The position numbers and the translations under genes were made by a program. 64,000 bases of DNA from an uncultured Oribacterium sp. (lineage in GTDB: Bacteria > Bacillota > Clostridia > Lachnospirales > Lachnospiraceae), in assembly GCA_946413525.1 (NCBI GenBank), contig CAMKKZ010000001.1:124001-188000 (forward strand). The letters run 5' to 3'. Below are positions 59,321 to 64,000 of this stretch, in pieces. The notes beneath the pieces were generated by a model. The model searched no databases. It was not told the DNA's origin and was given only the letters and a program-made list of their open reading frames with translations. Each line of letters begins with the position of its first letter. Positions within the stretch are counted from its first letter, which is position 1.

Positions 59321-61585
59321 CTATCCCGGTTCAAAGCCGCAGGAAAATTCCGCAATTACTACGTCATCTGCTGCATCCACTACTTCCACAGTGCCATAAG
59401 GCACGCCGGATATTCCTTCGATTCTGGAAAAAACGACCTGCAGCTCCGTCCCCATCTCATAAGTCCTGGCACTCTGAAGTGTCGTATATCGGCTTTCGCC
59501 GTCAACATCCTGCCGTAATCTTACAGAAATAAGCATCGTTTCTGAAACTCCCGGACCGCCTATACCAAGAGTCACGGTTTGGTTAATGCTTCCGTACCAG
59601 TGCTCTTCAGTATCGTTGCCGGGGCCGATCTCATCTCCGCCTTCACCTCCTTCTTCACTTCCGTCTTCGCCTTCCGTCACGCTTCCCGGATCCTCCAGTT
59701 CCTCTATTTCTTCGATAGTCGGATCCTCCGCGTTCAAGGCAGCCATATGAACCGAGGCGTCACCTTCCGAACCTGAGCTTATCGTGAAATTCACATAAGT
59801 CCCCCGGGAAAGCAAGGTGCCCGGAGAAACCTCCTGCTGCAGGACCATGCCTTTTTCCGTGTGCTCATCCGGGACGGAATTGACCATGCCGGGCAGGAGC
59901 TCCGCGCCAAGAAGGAGACGCATCGCCTCTTCTTCCGTATGGCCGACAATTTCAGGGACACGGGAGAGACTTACGGCAACGCCTTCGCTGACAACGATTT
60001 CCAGCGGATCCCCCTCTTCCGCCGTGCTGGCCTTGTTTGTACGTATTATATTCCCCTCCGGAACCACGTCGGAATGTTCCCTTACTTCCCTGTACTTAAC
60101 CCCTCTTTCGTCCAGCCGCTTCTTCAAATCCTGGAAGCTCACGGCATGGAGGGATTCCATGCTGTCCGGGTCGCTTTCATTATAAAAGGAGATGGTCAAC
60201 TGACCCTTTGAAATGGTCACGTCCACCGTGTCACCGGGACGATAAAGGTCGCCCTCAGGATTGTCGGATCCCTTGTAATCGATGATCAGACCTTCATTAT
60301 AGGTATCGGAAAACTGCTCATCCGCGATATGTAATTTCAGATTATATTCAGAGAGCAGCCCCATGGCTTCATCGACCGTCTTTCCGATAATGTCGGCAAG
60401 CCTCGTCTCAATGGCTGATATCGTGATGCTGGCCTGTACGCTCTCTTCCTCCGTCGATTCCGACGTCGGGGTCATCGTTTCCACTGCCGGGCCGCTAGTC
60501 ATGAACAGAAAAACTCTGAACCCTATAAAGAAAAGAAGGCCAATGATCAAGGCAATGCAGGCAATGGAGATATATCTGTATATGTTTGACATGTCCGAGT
60601 CAAACTCGTTCGAGGGGGTGGAAGGCTCTACGGGCTGCTTTTGAGCCAGAAAGCCCTCCTGAAACCCCTCCTCTTCTTCCGGGTCCTCGTCCAGAAAACC
60701 ATCTTCTCCCGATTCCAGTTCCGACAGGGCTTCATCATCCTCCATGAAGGAACCGTCCGGATCATCCAGTGCCATGCGGAGATCCTCGCCAAGCTCCTCG
60801 ATATGCTGGTAGCGGTTGGCGGGACGTTTCTGCATGCATTTATATACGCATAAATCCAATGCCGTGCATACCGTCGGCTCAAGGTCAGAGGCATGAGGAA
60901 CCGGACTCTCCATGTGGGCGAAGACCACCATGACCGATGTATTCCCTTCGAACGGCACCCTCCCTGTGAGCATTTCATACATCGTGCATCCAAAAGAATA
61001 GATGTCCGAACGCTCATCCGACAGTCCTGACCTGGCCTGTTCAGGAGAAATGTAATATACGGAGCCCATTACGGTTGCGTCAATTGTCTGCTGTGACGCA
61101 GCCCTTGCAATGCCAAAGTCGGCAATCTTCACTATCCCGGATTCGCTTATGATGATATTCTGCGGCTTGATATCCCTGTGCACGATGCCCATCTTGTGAG
61201 CCTGTTCCATACCATCCACGACCTGCAGGGCAATGCCAATAGTCTCCCGGTCGCTCAGGGCGCCCTTTCGCTTGATGTACTCCTTCAGCGTGATCCCTTC
61301 CACAAGCTCCATGACGATATAATGAAGCTTTTCCTTCTCATCATCCACCACGTCATAAGGAGCCACAATGTTTTTATGGTTCAGCTTTGCCGCAGCCTGC
61401 GCCTCATTCTGAAATTTCCGGATAAATTCCTCATCGCCGCAGTATTCCTCTTTCAGGGCCTTAAGGGCCACCATCCTTCCCATTTTTCGGTCAAAGGCGC
61501 GGTATACAAAGCTCATCCCGCCTTGACCCACCATGGATTTCACCTCATAACGATCGTCTATGACCTGTCCATCCTGAAGGATCAT
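59321..61585 (-). CDS. prkC: PASTA-domain Ser/Thr protein kinase PrkC/Stk1
   Basis: A 754-residue membrane kinase that senses peptidoglycan fragments and lipid II and phosphorylates growth and division proteins. The kinase domain (1-265) has GQGGMSFVY, catalytic Lys in VALKAL, HRDIKPQNI and DFGIAR. An acidic linker and one membrane helix (about 338-361) follow. The outer half holds three PASTA modules (about 393-460, 468-530, 535-600) and an acidic spacer (PTIEEIEELEDPGSVTEGED) before a final unassigned domain of 100 residues. Its ATG overlaps the prpC stop (ATGA) with GGAGGAGG upstream. Confidence 0.96.
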   Translation of the reverse strand: MILQDGQVIDDRYEVKSMVGQGGMSFVYRAFDRKMGRMVALKALKEEYCGDEEFIRKFQNEAQAAAKLNHKNIVAPYDVVDDEKEKLHYIVMELVEGITLKEYIKRKGALSDRETIGIALQVVDGMEQAHKMGIVHRDIKPQNIIISESGIVKIADFGIARAASQQTIDATVMGSVYYISPEQARSGLSDERSDIYSFGCTMYEMLTGRVPFEGNTSVMVVFAHMESPVPHASDLEPTVCTALDLCVYKCMQKRPANRYQHIEELGEDLRMALDDPDGSFMEDDEALSELESGEDGFLDEDPEEEEGFQEGFLAQKQPVEPSTPSNEFDSDMSNIYRYISIACIALIIGLLFFIGFRVFLFMTSGPAVETMTPTSESTEEESVQASITISAIETRLADIIGKTVDEAMGLLSEYNLKLHIADEQFSDTYNEGLIIDYKGSDNPEGDLYRPGDTVDVTISKGQLTISFYNESDPDSMESLHAVSFQDLKKRLDERGVKYREVREHSDVVPEGNIIRTNKASTAEEGDPLEIVVSEGVAVSLSRVPEIVGHTEEEAMRLLLGAELLPGMVNSVPDEHTEKGMVLQQEVSPGTLLSRGTYVNFTISSGSEGDASVHMAALNAEDPTIEEIEELEDPGSVTEGEDGSEEGGEGGDEIGPGNDTEEHWYGSINQTVTLGIGGPGVSETMLISVRLRQDVDGESRYTTLQSARTYEMGTELQVVFSRIEGISGVPYGTVEVVDAADDVVIAEFSCGFEPG

Positions 61586-62325
61586 TCTGTCACCTCCTCC
61601 CGGAATGGAGCGATGAGGATAATGCCTATATTATCCTTCCCCCCGTTGATATTTGCCATGTCAATCAGAGCGCCCACCTTCTTCTCCACGGGAGACTGAT
61701 CCTTCACAATATTAAGAATGCTTTCATTGTCCACCATATTGCTGAGACCATCGGTGCATAAAAGCACATAATCATCCTCGGACAGATCAACCTCAAAAAA
61801 GTCCGCCTCAACATTCTCCTCAATGCCCACAGCCCTGGTAATGATATTCCGGGACTGAAGATAATCCGGCGAGCCCCGGCGCATCAGGCCCTTTTTAACC
61901 ATCTCTTCCACGAAGCTATGATCCCTTGTGATTTGACGGATGTGATGGCTGTGTATCTGGTAGGCTCTGGAATCCCCGATATTTGCTATCGTAAGATTCC
62001 GCTCCTCAAGCGTGGCCGCTACCAGCGTTGTCCCCATGCCGCGCAGGTTTTCATTTTCCAGAGACAGCCGGTATAACTCACTATTGACTGTTTCAATCCC
62101 TTTTTTCAACAGGCTTGCGGCAGGACCGGAAGCGGATTGTTCCAAATACTTTTTCAGTTCTTCCACAAGATATCTGGAGGCAAAATCGCCGGCTTTATGT
62201 CCTCCCATGCCATCCGCAAGCAAAAAAAGGTTGGGAAGGTATCCTACAGGGCGGTCTGTAGCAAAAGCATAATCCTGATTCATGCGGCGCCTCCGCCCCG
62301 TGTCTGTTTTTGCAAAATATTCCAT
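61582..62325 (-). CDS. prpC: PP2C-family protein phosphatase PrpC/Stp
   Basis: The 247-residue cytosolic phosphatase reverses PrkC phosphorylation. It carries the metal-binding PP2C motifs: RRRMNQDYAFA with the first Asp, LLADGMGGHKAGDFAS, IANIGDSRAYQI, LCTDGLSNMV and GGKDNIGIILI. GGGAG precedes the ATG. It overlaps prkC by four bases, the standard arrangement. Confidence 0.96.
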   Translation of the reverse strand: MEYFAKTDTGRRRRMNQDYAFATDRPVGYLPNLFLLADGMGGHKAGDFASRYLVEELKKYLEQSASGPAASLLKKGIETVNSELYRLSLENENLRGMGTTLVAATLEERNLTIANIGDSRAYQIHSHHIRQITRDHSFVEEMVKKGLMRRGSPDYLQSRNIITRAVGIEENVEADFFEVDLSEDDYVLLCTDGLSNMVDNESILNIVKDQSPVEKKVGALIDMANINGGKDNIGIILIAPFREEVTE

Positions 62326-62404
62326 AGAATTCTCCCTGTATCATCATTGCAAAACTTTACGCCGTCATATTGCACATCTACTCATGGTAAGCTGCATAAA
62401 TATC

Positions 62405-62525
62405 GATACCGCCTCGGCCTGTCATAAAACCGGAGCGTCAAAGGCTGCTCTGACCATAAAAGCATTGCTGAAGCAATGCCGCCCCGGCCTGTCACAAAAC
62501 GGAAGCAGTCAGGGCTCAGAGAGGG
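62405..62525. repeat. direct repeat after the rlmN stop
   Basis: CGGCCTGTCATAAAAC and CGGCCTGTCACAAAAC, each within about 45 similar bases, lie about 68 bases apart. The copy at 62475-62520 extends into the last codons of rlmN. Confidence 0.75.
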
Positions 62526-63555
62526 ATGCCCTGAGCTGGCCGCAGGCTCCGGAAATATCCGCCCCCATCTCCCTCCTTATTGTTGCCGGAATCCCATTTT
62601 CATTGAGCCTCTTAAGAAACAGCTCCAACCGCCCCCTGTCAGGCCGTCGGAATCCCCTTTCCTTTACAGGGTTCACAGGAATCAGGTTGACATGGCATTG
62701 CATCTTTCTCCTCGCCCTTTCTTCTGAAAGGACGCCAGAGAGCTCCGCGGCAGACTGGGGGGAATCGTTCACCCCTTCAATAAGGGAATATTCAAAACTG
62801 ATCCTTCTGCCAGTCCTCTCAAAATAAGCGGACGCTGCCTTGAGTAGATCCCCCACAGGATACCGGGCAGCCACCGGCATCAGATACCGGCGCAATGAGT
62901 CATTCGGCGCATGCAGGCTGATGGCAAGCGTAAGCCCAAAGCCTTCATCAGAAAGCCTGTATATTTCGGGAACCAGGCCGCAGGATGACAAGGTGATGTT
63001 CCTCTGGGAGATGTTGATGCCGCGGGAGTCGGAAAGCATGCGTACAAAACGTATTGTCTCATCATAATTGTCCAGCGGCTCGCCCGAACCCATAATGACA
63101 ATGTTTGAAACCCGCTCCCCCGTATCCTTTTGGATCATATATACCTGGGAAAGCATCTCTCCACAGCTCAGATTCCTCTGAAGGCCATGAAGCGTCGAGG
63201 CGCAGAAACGGCAGCCCATGCGGCAGCCGGCCTGACTGGATACGCAGACGGAATTTCCATGGCGGTATCTCATGAAAACACTTTCAACGATCTGCCCGTC
63301 CGCCATACGGAAGGCGTATTTCCTGGTTCCGTCTATCCTGGATTCCAGCATCATGACGGCTTCCGGCAAATCAACGTGGAAGCTATTTTCAAGGCGATTT
63401 CGAAGAGAACTTCCTATATTTGTCATTTCCGAAAAGGAAGAAACAAACTTTTTGTGCAGGAATCCATATATCTGATCCGCGCGATATGCCTGTTCCCCAA
63501 AGGAAATGAGCAATGCCTTCAATTCTTCATAATCCAGATTTCGAAGATTCTCCAT
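62509..63555 (-). CDS. rlmN: 23S rRNA/tRNA adenine C2-methyltransferase
   Basis: A radical SAM enzyme that methylates A2503 of 23S rRNA and A37 of some tRNAs. The 348-residue protein has the SAM cluster motif CRMGCRFCAS (three Cys, about residues 110-118), GSGEPLDNYDE for SAM binding, and FEYSLIEGVNDS. The catalytic Cys pair is expected in the C-terminal part; GACGQLR supplies one. It follows rsmB by 17 bases. The end lies in a direct repeat. Confidence 0.97.
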   Translation of the reverse strand: MENLRNLDYEELKALLISFGEQAYRADQIYGFLHKKFVSSFSEMTNIGSSLRNRLENSFHVDLPEAVMMLESRIDGTRKYAFRMADGQIVESVFMRYRHGNSVCVSSQAGCRMGCRFCASTLHGLQRNLSCGEMLSQVYMIQKDTGERVSNIVIMGSGEPLDNYDETIRFVRMLSDSRGINISQRNITLSSCGLVPEIYRLSDEGFGLTLAISLHAPNDSLRRYLMPVAARYPVGDLLKAASAYFERTGRRISFEYSLIEGVNDSPQSAAELSGVLSEERARRKMQCHVNLIPVNPVKERGFRRPDRGRLELFLKRLNENGIPATIRREMGADISGACGQLRASLSEP

Positions 63556-63572
63556 TCCTTACAGCATTCCCT

Positions 63573-64000
63573 TTATTCCGATAGAAATTCAACAATATAA
63601 AAGCCATCTGACGGCCTCCCTGGCAGGAGCTTTTCTTCCCGCAGGCGCCGGAACCCGAATCTTTTTTCAATAAAGGACGCGTTCTCCTCGTTCTCCTCCC
63701 GGGTCAGGGTGCAGGTAGAGTAAATCATGCGCCCCCCTTTTTTTAGATAAGGGCAGGAAGCCTCCAGAATATCCCTCTGGAGCTTCTGAAGATTCAGTAT
63801 TTTCGCGGGTTCCATTGAAAAGCGGATATCCGGCTTTTTTTTCAGGACTCCCAGCCCGGAACAAGGCAGATCGCAAAGCAAAAGATCGGCCTTTCCCCTT
63901 CCATTCTCATCAAAAAGGCCGGGATCCGGAACACGGGCGTCCCAGACCTTTGTCCGGATGTTCGAAAGACCGAGACGGGAAATGTTCTCCCGGATCATGG
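63573..64000 (-). CDS. rsmB: 16S rRNA cytosine-C5 methyltransferase RsmB (5' end outside window)
   Basis: Only the C-terminal 142 codons are present; the gene continues past the right edge. It would methylate C967 of 16S rRNA. Visible are the catalytic region LLLCDLPCSGLGVLKKKPDIRF with motif IV PCSG, and motif VI STCTLTREENEEN with the second Cys. The N-terminal NusB-like domain would be outside. It begins the rsmB-rlmN-prpC-prkC-rsgA-rpe run. Confidence 0.92.
   Translation of the reverse strand, partial: MIRENISRLGLSNIRTKVWDARVPDPGLFDENGRGKADLLLCDLPCSGLGVLKKKPDIRFSMEPAKILNLQKLQRDILEASCPYLKKGGRMIYSTCTLTREENEENASFIEKRFGFRRLREEKLLPGRPSDGFYIVEFLSE

Overview
The window looks like a chromosomal segment of a low-to-mid GC Firmicute of the class Clostridia, most likely Lachnospiraceae; I cannot name a genus. 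The main reasons are: strong GGAGG ribosome sites; a pta-ackA-rpmF block; a DarA-type c-di-AMP receptor; a PASTA kinase/PP2C/RsgA/Rpe block directly after RsmB-RlmN; SEDS plus class B PBP genes; a ZapA/U32 pair; and clostripain- and PPEP-like secreted proteases. There is no outer-membrane gene. About 50 of 55 protein genes lie on the minus strand.

Layout, left to right. 1-9.9 kb: clpP (cut by the edge), tig, a three-gene ABC exporter/surface-protein unit, serS, a PLP decarboxylase and a small coupled gene. 10.1-16.6 kb: a secretome island with a Gly-rich membrane-anchored clostripain protease, a barstar/lipoprotein-barnase pair, a wall-repeat protein and a PPEP/ATLF-like metalloprotease. 16.6-26.6 kb: a DegT aminotransferase with an in-frame duplicated leader, uvrC, a putative glycosidase lipoprotein, rubredoxin, rpmF, ackA, pta, darA, an L,D-transpeptidase, truA and acylphosphatase. 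26.7-37.7 kb: tsf, rpsB, topA, a zinc-ribbon membrane protein, dprA, yifB/comM, an RluA-family synthase, an SDR and a NusG-II protein. 37.9-48.1 kb: tRNA-Thr(CGT), a heterodimeric ABC exporter, a cytidylate-kinase-like protein, a MoxR/VWA/leucine-rich-repeat trio, a gene-poor stretch with a candidate small RNA, and a PAP2 phosphatase. 48.1-64 kb: PBP, FtsW/RodA, U32 peptidase, zapA, ruvB, ruvA, a polysaccharide deacetylase, rpe, rsgA, prkC, prpC, rlmN and rsmB (cut by the edge).

Most of the right half serves envelope growth and its signalling: the SEDS/PBP pair, ZapA, PrkC sensing muropeptides through PASTA domains with PrpC reversing it, and RsgA in ribosome assembly. The left half mixes translation, proteostasis and acetate metabolism with a patch of extracellular enzymes.

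The most novel signal is not a gene. At least seven intergenic sites carry a modular palindromic element with inverted ends close to GTAACTATTCAG. Its long internal stem shows compensatory changes between copies. Some copies supply the stop codon of the neighbouring gene (dprA, rpe), and one sits inside the topA leader just after a promoter and a terminator-like hairpin. Other structures found are a second repeat that follows intrinsic terminators, several short tandem duplications at gene 3' ends, and a possible small RNA near 47.1 kb.
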